Source of the DNA: an uncultured Roseovarius sp.
GTDB taxonomy: Bacteria > Pseudomonadota > Alphaproteobacteria > Rhodobacterales > Rhodobacteraceae
Length of the DNA stretch: 64,000 nucleotides
Reading direction: 5' to 3'
Assembly: GCA_947503145.1 (NCBI GenBank)
Contig: CANNCP010000007.1
Location: forward strand, 124,001 to 188,000
How positions within the stretch are numbered: position 1 is the stretch's first letter; every line of letters begins with the position of its first letter. The notes under the pieces were generated by a model. It worked only from the letters and a program-made list of their open reading frames with translations, had not been told where the DNA came from and ran no database searches. This document shows positions 8,700 to 20,062 of the stretch, one piece after another. Made by a program: the position numbers and the translations under genes.

Positions 8700-9479
8700 C
8701 TACTTCTTCTTTATCGCATCTATTGCGATCTCGATAGTGACACCCGCACGCGCGCACAACGCGGCCAGCGTCCCGGGCAGCGCCGCGTCGCTGACGACAC
8801 GTCCGACATCCGCCAGGTTGGCGATTCGCACAGGGGCATTGCGGCGGAATTTTGACCGATCCGCCACCAGCACCACCTCGCGCGCGCGGCGTAGCAGCGC
8901 CTGACCGACCTGCACCTCCTGCAGATCGAAATCCAGCAGGTCGCCGGTCTCGTCCACCGCCGAACATGCCAGCACCGCGCAATCAAACCGGAAGCTTTCG
9001 ATACTCTGCACCGTCAAGGGCCCCACCAGCCCGTTATCGGCGGCGCGCAGCGTTCCACCAGTAACGATCACCTCGCCGCAGGCACCGGCGCGCAGAATCT
9101 CGGCCACGTGCAGATTGTTGGTCACCACCATCAGCCCACGATGAGCGCTAAGCGCACGCGCAACCGCCTCGGATGTGGTGCCGATGTCCAGAAAGACCGA
9201 CGCACCGTCCGGTATCCGTGTTGCAGCCGCCCGCCCGATCGCCTGCTTTTCGACCGCGTTCAGCCGTCGACGGGCCGCGTATTCCAGATTGGTCAGACCC
9301 GAGGCCAGAACAGCGCCACCATGCACCCGCTCCAGCGCTCCGGCGCGCGTAAGGTTGGCCAGATCGCGCCGGATGGTCTGCGAGGTGACGCCGAACCGCT
9401 CCGCGAGTCCGCCCACCGTCACACGTCCGTCGCGGCGGGCGATCTCCAGAATATCGGGGTGGCGAAAGGTGGTGGACAT
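8700..9479 (-). CDS. glpR: DeoR/GlpR family transcriptional regulator of glycerol 3-phosphate genes
   Basis: The 259-residue protein has an N-terminal DeoR helix-turn-helix (about 6-58: ILEIARRDGRVTVGGLAERF, then GVTSQTIRRDL and ERVHGGAV). A C-terminal sugar-phosphate sensor domain follows (about 75-235: FLDIGTTSEAVARAL, VVTNNLHVAEIL, VTGGTLR). It is divergent from glpD, with glpK further on, which supports a repressor that responds to glycerol 3-phosphate. I chose the ATG at 9479 because homologues begin close to the MSxTFRHP motif; an ATG at 9494 is possible and neither has a strong ribosome site. Confidence 0.9.
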   Translation of the reverse strand: MSTTFRHPDILEIARRDGRVTVGGLAERFGVTSQTIRRDLANLTRAGALERVHGGAVLASGLTNLEYAARRRLNAVEKQAIGRAAATRIPDGASVFLDIGTTSEAVARALSAHRGLMVVTNNLHVAEILRAGACGEVIVTGGTLRAADNGLVGPLTVQSIESFRFDCAVLACSAVDETGDLLDFDLQEVQVGQALLRRAREVVLVADRSKFRRNAPVRIANLADVGRVVSDAALPGTLAALCARAGVTIEIAIDAIKKK

Positions 9480-9662
9480 GTTTGGGCGACCCATTCGTTT
9501 CTGTTCGGTTTTTTTGTTTATATTCCGCAAACTCCGAATTAACAGTCGGATATGCCGAAACATAACGCAATTTCTCGTTAAACCGAAAGTAAACGAACAT
9601 CTCTGGATTGACTCGCACCCAAAGGCCGTGCTTTGCCTGCCACACGCACGAAAGGAAGCCAC

Positions 9663-11240
9663 ATGCCCGGCTCTGCCCCCTCCCGGCCCGTCGATCTGTT
9701 TGTGATCGGGGGCGGTATCAATGGATGCGGCATTGCACGGGACGCAGCCGGGCGCGGCCTCAGCGTGACGCTGGCCGAAATGAACGACCTGGCTTCGGCA
9801 ACCTCTTCCGCCTCGACCAAGCTCTTTCACGGCGGGTTGCGTTATCTGGAGTTTTTCGAGTTCCGCCTCGTGCGCGAGGCGTTGCAGGAACGCGAAACAC
9901 TGCTGCGGGCCATGCCGCATATCAGTTGGCCGATGCGTTTCGTGCTGCCGTATCACCGCGACATGCGGTTCGAGGTCGGCACGCCCACATCGCGCCTTCT
10001 GGGCCTGTTCATGCCCTGGATGCGCGGGCGCAGACCCGCGTGGCTGATCCGGCTCGGGCTTTTTCTCTATGACAATCTGGGCGGGCGAAAAATCCTGCCC
10101 GGCACAAGCTCTCTCGACCTCAGGCACGATCCGGCAGGCGCGCCACTCAAGGATAAATACAAACGCGCGTTCGAATATTCCGATTGCTGGATAGAGGATT
10201 CACGCCTTGTGGTGCTGAATGCCCGCGACGCCGAGGCCAAGGGCGCCACGATCCTCACACGGACCAAAGTCACCAAGGCCGAAAGGCGTGGCGATCTGTG
10301 GCATATCGTGATGTGCGACACCGATACCGGTGAAATCAGCCACGCCACTGCCCGCGCCATCGTCAACGCCGCAGGCCCCTGGGTCGAGCATGTCATCCGC
10401 ACCGATATCGGGCTGCGCCCGCAAGAGGGCGTGCGGCTGGTGCGGGGCAGCCATATCGTGACGAAACGCCTGTTCGATCATGATCGGTGCTATTTCTTTC
10501 AGGGCACGGATGGGCGAATTATCTTTGCCATCCCCTATGAGGGCGACTTTACCCTTATCGGTACCACCGACGCCGACCATCCGGACCCCGAGACGCCGGC
10601 CACATGCACGCCCAAAGAAGCTGCGTATCTATGCCGTTTTGCGTCGGAATATTTCGAGCGGCCCGTGACGCAGACCGATATTGTCTGGACCTATTCCGGC
10701 GTGCGCCCGCTCTATGACGATGGCGCATCATCGGCCACCGCCGCCACCCGCGACTATGTGCTGAAGCTGGAGAAATCCGGCCCTGCCCCGTTGCTCAACG
10801 TCTTTGGCGGCAAGATCACCACTTACCGGCGTCTGGCGGAAAGTGCTCTGGCGGAACTTGCCCCGTTCTTTTCGCAAGCAGGCGCGAAATGGACCGCCAA
10901 CGCCCCACTGCCGGGCGGCGATTTCCCGGTGGACGGGGTCCGCGCCCTGACAGCAGCATTAACAGCGGATTACCCGTTCCTGACCCCGGACTGGGCCGCC
11001 CGGCTGATCCGGGCCTACGGCACCGAAGCACGCGAGATGCTTGGCGATGCCAAAGCCGCAGCCGACCTCGGAACCGATTTCGGCGCGACCCTGACCACGC
11101 GGGAACTGGACTGGATGATGCGCCGCGAATATGCCCGCACCGCCGAGGACATGGTCTGGCGCCGCACCCGGCTGGGCCTGCGGCTGAGCCCAGAGCAGAT
11201 CGCGGCGATTGATGATTGGATCGCAAGCCGCCCGATGTGA
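9663..11240 (+). CDS. glpD: Aerobic glycerol-3-phosphate dehydrogenase
   Basis: GlpD oxidises sn-glycerol 3-phosphate to dihydroxyacetone phosphate at the inner membrane, passing electrons through FAD to quinone. The 525-residue length is normal. The N-terminus has the FAD dinucleotide fold DLFVIGGGINGCGIARDAAG (residues about 9-28) and the family signature STKLFHGGLRYLE. RLVRGSHIV and the TTDADHP segment, then FGGKITTYRRLAE near residue 380, are further GlpD marks. The ATG at 9663 follows AAAGGAAG at about 7 bases. It is divergent from glpR and followed by glpK after 141 bases. Confidence 0.96.
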   Translation: MPGSAPSRPVDLFVIGGGINGCGIARDAAGRGLSVTLAEMNDLASATSSASTKLFHGGLRYLEFFEFRLVREALQERETLLRAMPHISWPMRFVLPYHRDMRFEVGTPTSRLLGLFMPWMRGRRPAWLIRLGLFLYDNLGGRKILPGTSSLDLRHDPAGAPLKDKYKRAFEYSDCWIEDSRLVVLNARDAEAKGATILTRTKVTKAERRGDLWHIVMCDTDTGEISHATARAIVNAAGPWVEHVIRTDIGLRPQEGVRLVRGSHIVTKRLFDHDRCYFFQGTDGRIIFAIPYEGDFTLIGTTDADHPDPETPATCTPKEAAYLCRFASEYFERPVTQTDIVWTYSGVRPLYDDGASSATAATRDYVLKLEKSGPAPLLNVFGGKITTYRRLAESALAELAPFFSQAGAKWTANAPLPGGDFPVDGVRALTAALTADYPFLTPDWAARLIRAYGTEAREMLGDAKAAADLGTDFGATLTTRELDWMMRREYARTAEDMVWRRTRLGLRLSPEQIAAIDDWIASRPM

Positions 11241-11381
11241 AAGTTTGCGATTTACTGTCATGGATGAGCGCCCGACCGCCCCCATTGACCGGGACTGTCC
11301 TTACTCTGCTATCGCAAACGTTGCGAAGCCTCAGCCACTCGCCCTAGACTCTGATTCTGTTCATTCGTCCGGAGCCCGCCC

Positions 11382-12875
<1,494 letters not shown>

Positions 12876-13341
12876 GCGCCCCAAGGACCATATTAAAGCG
12901 CTCCGCCTTTAATGCAGCCCCCATAACCGCCGTCATTCCCGTCTTCAACGATGACAAGATAATCACCGCCGCAATTGACGCCAACAGAGCATTCCAGCCG
13001 TTCGTGCGGCACGCGGCACAGATCACGTTGCCGTTACAGGGCTTGGATGATGACGATTGAAGTGCAATGTTAAAATTGAGCCTTTGGCTCAGATGTAGCA
13101 AATGAAGGACAATCCGGCCATGCGCTGAGCTGTCCATTTTTCAAGTTGCCTCCCACCGCACGGCTGTCCCTCCGACGCGGTGACCTCCAGCCCCCCGTCA
13201 GCCTGTTCGCTGCGGGGGGTACTGCACTGGCATTGCGCCGGATACCTGCCACTGATCGTCGGCCCGCTGAATCGCCTCTGTCTCTGGTGGCTGTCGGCAA
13301 CGCATCAACGTCCCACAGTGATCGCAAATCGAACCCGTCTG
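12876..13341. other. Intergenic region between glpK and the HemY-like gene; no gene recognised
   Basis: This 466-base stretch between convergent genes has short open frames on both strands but none with recognisable motifs, ribosome sites or normal codon patterns. It contains a half copy of the dispersed repeat near its start. Base composition shifts along it (about 12920-13140 looks less GC-rich). It may be a decayed gene or insertion, but nothing specific can be supported. Confidence 0.5.
12891..12912. repeat. Half copy of the dispersed palindromic repeat (copy 2)
   Basis: TTAAAGCGCTCCGCCTTTAA differs by one base from the reverse complement of the 3' stem of the copy at 46322-46437. Only one arm is present, 16 bases after the glpK stop codon. 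Confidence 0.6.
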
Positions 13342-14850
13342 CTACCTGTCCGGCACACGCGCAGTATCATCGTTCTTTGCCTCTTCCACGATTTCCGCGT
13401 CGATCACTTTTGCATCCGTGGTGTCTGTGGCCGCCTCAGCCGACGACTTTTCCGCCTTGGCACGCTGATCCTCCAACTGGCCGACGATCAGTGGCAACAT
13501 CTCGACGCCAGTGGGCATTGCGATGCTGGATGCCGGTGGCGATTTCCACGCCAGCGTGTCGAAGGCGTGGCAATTTTCACAAGCAGGCACCCAATCGGCG
13601 TGAATGTGCAGACATTTATCACAGATCCATTGCGGGCCGCGCGGCGCTGTAAGCGCTCGGGCAAGCCAGCCTTTCACGACCGCGTCGGGCGCTCCTTCGC
13701 CACGTTCGATCGCCGCCATCACCGTCAGCACGCGGGCGTCCGGGTCACTTTCGGCCAGATCACCCAGCGCCCGGCGCGCTGCCGGGAAATCTTCTTTGGC
13801 GATGTGCAGTTCCGCATCCAGCAATCTGGCTTCGCGGTGATCAGGCTTGAGCTTGATCAGCTTGTCGAACCGCTTGCGCCGTTGGGTAGGGGTTTCGTCC
13901 GGCTCGATCGCGGCAAAGACCGCAGCGAGATCGGGATGCGGCTGTGCGTCCCACGCCTTGCGGATCACACGGGCCGCGTAACGCTTGTTGCCCTGATCAA
14001 TATAGCTGTGCGCAGCCATGACCGCAGCAGGCACCAGATGCGGTGACAGGCGATTGGCCTCGATCGCGATTTCACGGGCGGCGATGTCGCGTCCCTCTTC
14101 GGCCACTTCGCGGGCCTCCGACAGCGCCAGAACCGCATCGCGTCGCTTGTGCACGTCGCGCGGCAGCGTGCCATGCTTGAGCTTGGCATTGAGCGTGGCG
14201 CGCGCGCCCGTCCAATCCGCCTTTTGCGTTTGCAGTTGCAGCAGCGCGTCCTGGATTTCGGGATGTGCGGGCTTTAGCCCGAACGCCGTTTCGGCCAGTT
14301 TCAGCGCCGTTTCCGTATCGCCATCCACCAGCTTCTGCCGCAGGATGCCACGCACCCCGACAAAGCGCGTGTCCTTGTTGGCCACCAGACGCTTGTATGC
14401 TTCTTCGGCCTTGGCGCGATTGCCTGACAGTTCGGCGGCCTGAGCGGTCAGCAGCGTCGTCAGTTCCGGCTTTTTCAGGTAGCGCTCGGCCTTGCTGGCG
14501 CGGGACATGGCGGTGTTGCCATCGCCCGAGGCCAGCGCCATCATCCCTTCGGTCAGGGCGCGATAGCCTTTTTCCTGCCGATTGCGGTCGAAATGGCGCG
14601 AAATCGCGGTCTCGTCGCCGTTGATGAATTTCAACACCGCAATCAGCAGCGAGGCCAGCTTCAGCAGCAGCCACACCAGCACCAGCAGCAACACAAAGCC
14701 GATAACCGCCTTCATTGGCGTCAGGTTCAGTTCGACCCCGGCCATGACGATGCGCACGCCGCCATCCAGTTCGAGCAGGTAAGACGCGCCGAATGTCACC
14801 GCGACCACGAGCCCGAGGAAAACGACGATCTTGATGATAGACCAAAGCAT
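13342..14850 (-). CDS. hemY: HemY N-terminal domain-containing TPR membrane protein
   Basis: The 502-residue protein has two N-terminal membrane segments (about residues 5-25 and 45-68), the HemY_N topology, followed by a long TPR-like region up to about residue 400. It ends in a zinc-ribbon-like segment (ICDKCLHIHADWVPACENC, then HAFDTLAW) with two CxxC pairs. This is the HemY of the hemCDXY arrangement of Gram-negatives, not the Bacillus protoporphyrinogen oxidase with the same symbol. Its exact role in heme synthesis is unresolved. It is the third gene after hemD and the mitofilin-like gene, 20 bases behind the latter. The symbol follows common usage and is less certain than the family. 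Confidence 0.86.
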   Translation of the reverse strand: MLWSIIKIVVFLGLVVAVTFGASYLLELDGGVRIVMAGVELNLTPMKAVIGFVLLLVLVWLLLKLASLLIAVLKFINGDETAISRHFDRNRQEKGYRALTEGMMALASGDGNTAMSRASKAERYLKKPELTTLLTAQAAELSGNRAKAEEAYKRLVANKDTRFVGVRGILRQKLVDGDTETALKLAETAFGLKPAHPEIQDALLQLQTQKADWTGARATLNAKLKHGTLPRDVHKRRDAVLALSEAREVAEEGRDIAAREIAIEANRLSPHLVPAAVMAAHSYIDQGNKRYAARVIRKAWDAQPHPDLAAVFAAIEPDETPTQRRKRFDKLIKLKPDHREARLLDAELHIAKEDFPAARRALGDLAESDPDARVLTVMAAIERGEGAPDAVVKGWLARALTAPRGPQWICDKCLHIHADWVPACENCHAFDTLAWKSPPASSIAMPTGVEMLPLIVGQLEDQRAKAEKSSAEAATDTTDAKVIDAEIVEEAKNDDTARVPDR

Positions 14851-14870
14851 GAAGCGTTAACCTTTCGAGG

Positions 14871-16334
14871 TCAGTTGAGTTCCGCGCCGAGCGCATCAAC
14901 GGCGCGGGTCGCATCCATCCGTATGCGGGCGCTTTCAGCCCAGTCGGCCAGAGCCGCCCGCCCCGAGGGGGGCAGTGTCTCGATTTCTGCCAGCGCATCG
15001 CCCAGACGCGCCTCGCGCAGCGCAAACTCTGCCCGCGAAAGGATGGCATCAGGATCATCACCTTCGCGCGGCTCCAGTGATCGCGCGCCCAACTGATCGC
15101 TGAGGAAGGCCATAACGCCTGCCGGCGCCTCGCCGCTGTCACCCAGCTCCTTGCGGGCCTCAGCCAGAGCGATCCGCGCGGCGGGCGGAAACGCGTCCCG
15201 AAGGCTTGCCAGCGACGGCGCGCCCTCTGCGGCGACCGCGCGCAGCGCGTCGGGTACGTCCTGTCCAGCAGCCTCAAGATCGCCCAGCGCCCCGGCAAAA
15301 CCTGTGCCGGTGTCCAGCGAGGTGCGGATGCGTGTCAGCGCGGCACGCTGTAGCGTTGCGGCCGCCGAAGCCTGCGCTGCGGCCTCCTGCGCTGCGGCGT
15401 CGGCACTGAGTGCTGCAAGCTCGGCCTGTTGTGTCGCAAGCATCTGCTGTAACGCGGTGATCTCGCCCTGTGTCACCGAGGAACCACCGGAGGCCGGCCG
15501 CGATCCGAGCGCGGACACCTTGGCCCCCAACCCGGCAACCTGATCCGAAAGGGCGGCCATCTGCGTTTGCAGATCACTCTGCGTGGCCTCTATGCCGCTC
15601 AGATCCGGAGCGTCACCCGCGCTGCCGGATGCCGCCGCGGCCTCTCGCGCCTCTGCCACCGCGCTGCGCAGCGTTTCGATATCATCGGCCTGCACCGCAA
15701 TCTGCTCGGTCTGTACCGCCTGCACGCGCGTCACTTCGTCCCGAAAATCGGCGTCAGGCAGTCCAAGCACCCCCAGCTGCGGCAAAATGACATAGGCCAG
15801 CCCCGCGCCAATGCCGGCTGCGACAATACCGCCCCAGACCATCGGCCAGAACGCCGGTTTCCGCTCTGGCATTGGTGCGACGGGCACTAGCGCAGGCGCG
15901 GCACTATCGTCCGCAGGCTCTGGATGGGGCGTCTCGTGCGAAGTCTCATCATCGGCTCCGGGTGCGGCGGCGCCCTCCTCGGGCGCCTCGCTCTCTTTCG
16001 CGGTATCTTCTGGCGTGGCACCTTCTGGCGCGGTATCTGTTTGCACGCCTGTTGTTGCATCGTCTTCGGGCAGGTCCGAATCGGATTCGGCCCCGGTATC
16101 GGCAGGACCGCCACCAGCAAGGGCATCCACTGTCCCAGCCTTTTCGTCTGGCGCGGCACTGTCCTGCCCTGTCGCGTCCGGCGTGCTGTCAGCCGCGCGG
16201 TCTGCGGACGTGTTGTCCGCCTCCTCCGCCGCTTTCAGGCTGTCTTTGCCGAGATCCGCAGATACGGCACTCGCCTTCGCCGCATCCTTCTTGCGGGGTC
16301 GCACGCTTCTGGAAGGCTTCTTTTTTTCCGCCAC
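14871..16334 (-). CDS. Mitofilin-like (alphaproteobacterial Mic60-type) membrane protein
   Basis: The 487-residue protein has a charged start (MAEKKKPSRSVRPRKK), then an acidic Ala/Glu/Asp-rich disordered stretch to about residue 140. One membrane helix follows (about 148-172, WPMVWGGIVAAGIGAGLAYV). After it comes a coiled coil of about 140 residues and a helical C-terminal domain (DAFPPAARIALAEARKE to the end) resembling the mitofilin signature. This topology and the position beside hemD match the bacterial Mic60 homologues described for alphaproteobacteria, which shape intracytoplasmic membranes. It is the middle gene of hemD-this-hemY. The identification is by architecture and context; sequence identity to Mic60 is expected to be low. 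Confidence 0.75.
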   Translation of the reverse strand: MAEKKKPSRSVRPRKKDAAKASAVSADLGKDSLKAAEEADNTSADRAADSTPDATGQDSAAPDEKAGTVDALAGGGPADTGAESDSDLPEDDATTGVQTDTAPEGATPEDTAKESEAPEEGAAAPGADDETSHETPHPEPADDSAAPALVPVAPMPERKPAFWPMVWGGIVAAGIGAGLAYVILPQLGVLGLPDADFRDEVTRVQAVQTEQIAVQADDIETLRSAVAEAREAAAASGSAGDAPDLSGIEATQSDLQTQMAALSDQVAGLGAKVSALGSRPASGGSSVTQGEITALQQMLATQQAELAALSADAAAQEAAAQASAAATLQRAALTRIRTSLDTGTGFAGALGDLEAAGQDVPDALRAVAAEGAPSLASLRDAFPPAARIALAEARKELGDSGEAPAGVMAFLSDQLGARSLEPREGDDPDAILSRAEFALREARLGDALAEIETLPPSGRAALADWAESARIRMDATRAVDALGAELN

Positions 16335-16382
16335 TTTTTCAAAACCCTTTTCGAATCTGCCGTCGCCGAGCGTCCGGCAACC

Positions 16383-17138
16383 TTACTTCGGCCCTATTGC
16401 ACCCTCAAGCCGCTTGGCCGCCGCCAGCGCGTCTGCCAGCCCCGCCAGCATCGCCTCGCCGTCCGGGCGCGCGGCCACCAGCGCCGCTCTGGCCAATGGC
16501 GCGGGCAAGGCCGCCACGGCGGCATCGCTGATCGCCAGTGGCACCAGCGGGCAGGTCGGAACAGTGTCCGCGATCACCAGCCGTGCGCTGCGCGGTGAAA
16601 ACAGCGGCAGGATCACCGGGCACGCGCCAAGCAGAGCCTGTCGGGCCGTATCGTTCAGCGCGCGGGGCCGCTGCTTGTAAAGCACCGCATCGCGGGCCTC
16701 GATCCCCGCCTCGCGCAACGCGCCCGCCACATCGGCGGCTGCATGCTCACCGCGCAAATGCAACACTGGGCCTCGAACACCGTCCGCAAACATCAGCGCC
16801 AGCAGGTCCTCTGCCGCGCCTCTTGCCGAAATCGCCTGTATCCCTGCCGATTCGGCAGCCTCTGCGGTAGTATCCCCAACAGTATAACACGGAATGTCGC
16901 GCCGGTCGGTGCCCGCCGCATAGCCGAAAACGCCGTTCTGCGAGGTGAAGACCAGCGTTCTGATACCCGTCAGGTCCGGCACGGTCCCGTTCTGCTCGAT
17001 TTCCATCACTGGCGAAAACAGCATATGGGCCTGCCCGCCATAACGCGCCCGTACCGCTGCCGCGAACTGGCTTGCGCCCGGCTCGGGCCGGGTGATCAGC
17101 ACCAGTGGCGCCGTGGATGTGACCGGAGTTGTTTGCAT
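16383..17138 (-). CDS. hemD: Uroporphyrinogen-III synthase
   Basis: HemD closes and inverts ring D of hydroxymethylbilane to give uroporphyrinogen III. The 251-residue length fits. Diagnostic segments are [18 protein letters not shown] near the start, [13 protein letters not shown] (about 60-72), [15 protein letters not shown] and the C-terminal [15 protein letters not shown]. HemD is poorly conserved, but this set plus the adjacent HemY-like and mitofilin-like genes makes the call firm. It is divergent from tsaD: the 5' ends are only 49 bases apart, so the promoters overlap. In this genome hemC is about 10 kb away, not next to hemD. Confidence 0.93.
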   Translation of the reverse strand: MQTTPVTSTAPLVLITRPEPGASQFAAAVRARYGGQAHMLFSPVMEIEQNGTVPDLTGIRTLVFTSQNGVFGYAAGTDRRDIPCYTVGDTTAEAAESAGIQAISARGAAEDLLALMFADGVRGPVLHLRGEHAAADVAGALREAGIEARDAVLYKQRPRALNDTARQALLGACPVILPLFSPRSARLVIADTVPTCPLVPLAISDAAVAALPAPLARAALVAARPDGEAMLAGLADALAAAKRLEGAIGPK

Positions 17139-17187
17139 GACCCTCTGGTGTTACCTGCCTAGAGGCGGCACCGCAACGGGCAGAACG

Positions 17188-18285
17188 ATGGTAAAGACGT
17201 GGACGATACTGGGGTTGGAGAGCAGCTGCGACGATACGTCGGCAGCCATCCTGCGTATGACCGCAGATATGCGCCCCGAAGTTCTGTCGCTTGTTACCGA
17301 AGGTCAGGATGCCCTGCACGCTGATTTCGGTGGCGTCGTGCCGGAAATCGCGGCCCGCGCGCATGTCGAAAAGCTGGATCAGTGCGTTAGCGACGCGCTG
17401 GCTGCCGCGGGGCTGAAGCTGTCAGACGTGGATGGTATCGCGGTGACAGCCGGGCCGGGGCTGATCGGTGGGGTGATCGCGGGTGTGATGTGTGCCAAGG
17501 GATTGGCCGCCGGTACGGGCAAGCCATTCGTTGGCGTAAACCATCTGGCCGGTCATGCGCTCAGCCCGCAACTGACAGAGGAAACTCCGTTCCCCTATCT
17601 CATGCTGCTGGTTTCGGGCGGACATTGCCAGTTTCTGATCGTACACGGACCTGACCGGTTCACCCGCTTGGGCGGCACCATCGACGACGCGCCGGGCGAG
17701 GCATTCGACAAGACCGCGCGCCTGCTGGGACTGCCCCAGCCGGGTGGCCCGCAGGTAGAACAGGCCGCAAAGGCGGGCGATCCGGTGCGTTTTGCCTTTC
17801 CCCGCCCGCTGCTGGACCGGCCCGGCTGCGACATGTCGTTTTCCGGGTTGAAGACCGCCCTGTTGCGCACCCGCGACACGGTGATGGCGCAACGCGGCGG
17901 GCTGACACGCGCCGACCGCGCCGATCTCTGCGCCGGGTTCCAGGCGGCGATGTGCGATGTGCTGGCGGAAAAAACATGGCGCGCGCTGACCCATTGCGCC
18001 GAGACGGGCGTGCCGGTCAGCGCGCTCGCCGTCGCGGGCGGCGTGGCCGCCAACCAGAGCATTCGCGCAGCGCTGGAAGGTGTCGCCGCCCAGGCCGGTA
18101 CGCGCTTTGTGGCGCCTCCCTTGAGGTATTGCACGGATAACGCGGCGATGATCGCCTATGCGGGCGGTCTGCTGCTGATGGACGGCCGCCGCGACGGCAT
18201 GGACCTGAGTGCGCGGCCCCGCTGGCCGCTGGATCAGACCAGCGCGCCGATGCTGGGATCGGGCAAGAAAGGGGCAAAGGCATGA
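17188..18285 (+). CDS. tsaD: tRNA N6-adenosine threonylcarbamoyltransferase subunit TsaD
   Basis: TsaD transfers the threonylcarbamoyl group to A37 of ANN-reading tRNAs, with TsaB and TsaE. The 365-residue protein begins [17 protein letters not shown]. It has the metal-binding [11 protein letters not shown] (HxxxH), the [10 protein letters not shown] phosphate loop and the C-terminal [16 protein letters not shown]. The ATG at 17188 is used because the family motif starts seven residues later; an upstream in-frame start would invade the hemD promoter. Its stop overlaps gpsA by ATGA, so the two are translationally coupled. Confidence 0.96.
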   Translation: MVKTWTILGLESSCDDTSAAILRMTADMRPEVLSLVTEGQDALHADFGGVVPEIAARAHVEKLDQCVSDALAAAGLKLSDVDGIAVTAGPGLIGGVIAGVMCAKGLAAGTGKPFVGVNHLAGHALSPQLTEETPFPYLMLLVSGGHCQFLIVHGPDRFTRLGGTIDDAPGEAFDKTARLLGLPQPGGPQVEQAAKAGDPVRFAFPRPLLDRPGCDMSFSGLKTALLRTRDTVMAQRGGLTRADRADLCAGFQAAMCDVLAEKTWRALTHCAETGVPVSALAVAGGVAANQSIRAALEGVAAQAGTRFVAPPLRYCTDNAAMIAYAGGLLLMDGRRDGMDLSARPRWPLDQTSAPMLGSGKKGAKA

Positions 18286-19247
18286 TTGGAGTCATGGGCG
18301 CCGGGGCCTTCGGGACGGCGCTGGCCATTTCGCTGGCCGGAAACGGACCTGTCACCCTCTGGGCGCGGGACAAGGCACATGTGGCCGAGATGCAGGCTGC
18401 GCGCGAAAACGCCCGCCGCCTGCCCGGTGCCGCACTGCCCGACGCGCTGCGCATAACTGCCGAAATCGGCGATCTGCAACACACCACAACCGTGCTGCTG
18501 GCCGTGCCCATGCAAAAGCTGCGCGCCGCACTGACAGAACACGCCACAGCCCTGACCGGCAAAACGCTGGTTGCCTGCTGCAAGGGGATCGAGCTGGACA
18601 CTGGGAAGGGCCCCGTGCAGGTCATCGCCGAAGTGGTGCCGGATGCCGTGGCCGCGATCCTGACCGGTCCCGGCTTTGCCCATGACATCGCACGCGGCCT
18701 GCCCGCCGCGATGACGCTGGCCTGCGCCGACGCGCTGGCCGGTGCGGCCCTTCAGGACACGCTCAGCACTACCAACCTGCGGCTTTACCGGACGACGGAC
18801 ACGATCGGGGCGGAGCTGGGTGGCGCGCTCAAGAACGTGATCGCGATTGCCTGCGGTGCGGCCATGGGCGCCGGGCTGGGCGAGAGCGCGCGCGCCGCCC
18901 TCATGACCCGCGGCTATGCCGAAATGCAGCGCATGGCGCAGGCGCTCGGCGCACGGCCCGAAACACTGTCGGGCCTGTCCGGCTTTGGCGATCTGGCGCT
19001 GACCTGCACCTCCGAGCAGTCGCGCAACACCCGCCTTGGCCGCAGCATCGGACACGGCGAGGATTTTGATCCGGCGGTGACTGTCGAAGGGGTCGCGACG
19101 GCCCGCGCCGTCCAGATCCGCGCCCGCAGCTTGCAGATCGACATGCCGATCACTGATGCTGTATGCGGATTGACAGATGGTGAACTGCGCGTGGATCAAG
19201 CTATGGACAAGCTTCTTTCGCGCCCATTGAAGGAAGAAAAATGCTGA
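18282..19247 (+). CDS. gpsA: NAD(P)-dependent glycerol-3-phosphate dehydrogenase
   Basis: GpsA reduces dihydroxyacetone phosphate to sn-glycerol 3-phosphate for phospholipid synthesis. The 321-residue protein opens with the Rossmann loop [20 protein letters not shown]. It has [25 protein letters not shown] and the catalytic-lysine region [21 protein letters not shown]. It overlaps tsaD by four bases upstream and the YciI gene by seven downstream. Together with glpD earlier in the window it closes the glycerol 3-phosphate node. Confidence 0.96.
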   Translation: MIGVMGAGAFGTALAISLAGNGPVTLWARDKAHVAEMQAARENARRLPGAALPDALRITAEIGDLQHTTTVLLAVPMQKLRAALTEHATALTGKTLVACCKGIELDTGKGPVQVIAEVVPDAVAAILTGPGFAHDIARGLPAAMTLACADALAGAALQDTLSTTNLRLYRTTDTIGAELGGALKNVIAIACGAAMGAGLGESARAALMTRGYAEMQRMAQALGARPETLSGLSGFGDLALTCTSEQSRNTRLGRSIGHGEDFDPAVTVEGVATARAVQIRARSLQIDMPITDAVCGLTDGELRVDQAMDKLLSRPLKEEKC

Positions 19248-19510
19248 TCGCTCTCATGGCCAAGGACAAAGCCGGCGCGCTCCAGACGCGGCTCGACAAT
19301 CGCGATGCACATGTCGCCTACCTCAAGAGCAGTGGCGTGGTCAGTCAGGCCGGTCCGTTCCTCAATCAAGGCGGCGAGATGATCGGCTCGCTGGTGATCC
19401 TCGACGTGTCCGATATGGAAGCCGCCGAGAAGTGGGCCGCCGAAGACCCCTACGCCAAGGCTGGTCTGTTTTCCGAGGTCAGGATGATCGCGTGGAAAAA
19501 GGTAATCTGA
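19241..19510 (+). CDS. YciI family protein
   Basis: This 89-residue protein has the YciI dimeric alpha-beta barrel pattern: [20 protein letters not shown] at the start, [20 protein letters not shown] in the middle and [16 protein letters not shown] at the end. The conserved Asp-His pair of the family is represented by the N-terminal [10 protein letters not shown]. The biochemical role of most members is unknown. It overlaps gpsA and is followed one base later by the EVE gene, so it is inside the tsaD operon. Confidence 0.9.
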   Translation: MLIALMAKDKAGALQTRLDNRDAHVAYLKSSGVVSQAGPFLNQGGEMIGSLVILDVSDMEAAEKWAAEDPYAKAGLFSEVRMIAWKKVI

Positions 19511-19511
19511 C

Positions 19512-19934
19512 ATGGCGTTCTGGCTCTTCAAATCCGAACCATCAGCCTGGAGTTGGGACGACCAGGTAGCCAAGGGCGAAACAGGCGAGGAATGGGACGG
19601 CGTGCGCAACTATCAGGCGCGCAACTTCATGCGTGAAATGACAGTGGGTGATCGTGGGTTTTTCTATCATTCACAGACCGAAAAGGCCGTGGTGGGCATC
19701 GTCGAAATCTGCGCCGCAGCGCATCCCGACAGCACCACCAAGGATGACCGCTGGGAATGTGTGGACATCAAGGCGATCAGGCCGGTGGTGCGCCCCGTGA
19801 CGCTGGACATGATCAAGGCCGATCCGCGTCTGGCCGACATGATGCTGGTCAGAAATTCGCGCCTGTCGGTGCAGCCGGTGACGGACGCGGAATGGGTAAT
19901 CGTTTGTGACCTCGCCAGAACGCCCCTCGATTGA
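19512..19934 (+). CDS. EVE domain-containing protein
   Basis: The 140-residue protein begins FWLFKSEPSAWSWDDQ and continues WDGVRNYQARNFMREM and GDRGFFYHSQ, the signature of EVE/PUA-like domains. These bind modified bases such as methylated cytosine or modified RNA nucleotides. It is the last gene of the tsaD-gpsA-yciI-EVE unit. Co-occurrence with tsaD, a tRNA modification gene, suggests an RNA-linked role, but that is inference. Confidence 0.92.
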   Translation: MAFWLFKSEPSAWSWDDQVAKGETGEEWDGVRNYQARNFMREMTVGDRGFFYHSQTEKAVVGIVEICAAAHPDSTTKDDRWECVDIKAIRPVVRPVTLDMIKADPRLADMMLVRNSRLSVQPVTDAEWVIVCDLARTPLD

Positions 19935-20062
19935 TCCATACGAGAGGGAAGGGAACTTTTACCCGCCTGCATAGTTAATACTCTACTGCCGAGGTGTCGA
20001 TGATACCCCCGGCGCTACTCTTGACGTCTTGTCAAAATCAACTGTGTACTGGAGTTTTAGTT

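Noticed and set aside
13070-13327. Small frame between glpK and the HemY-like gene
   Set aside because: No motif, no ribosome site, composition like non-coding DNA.
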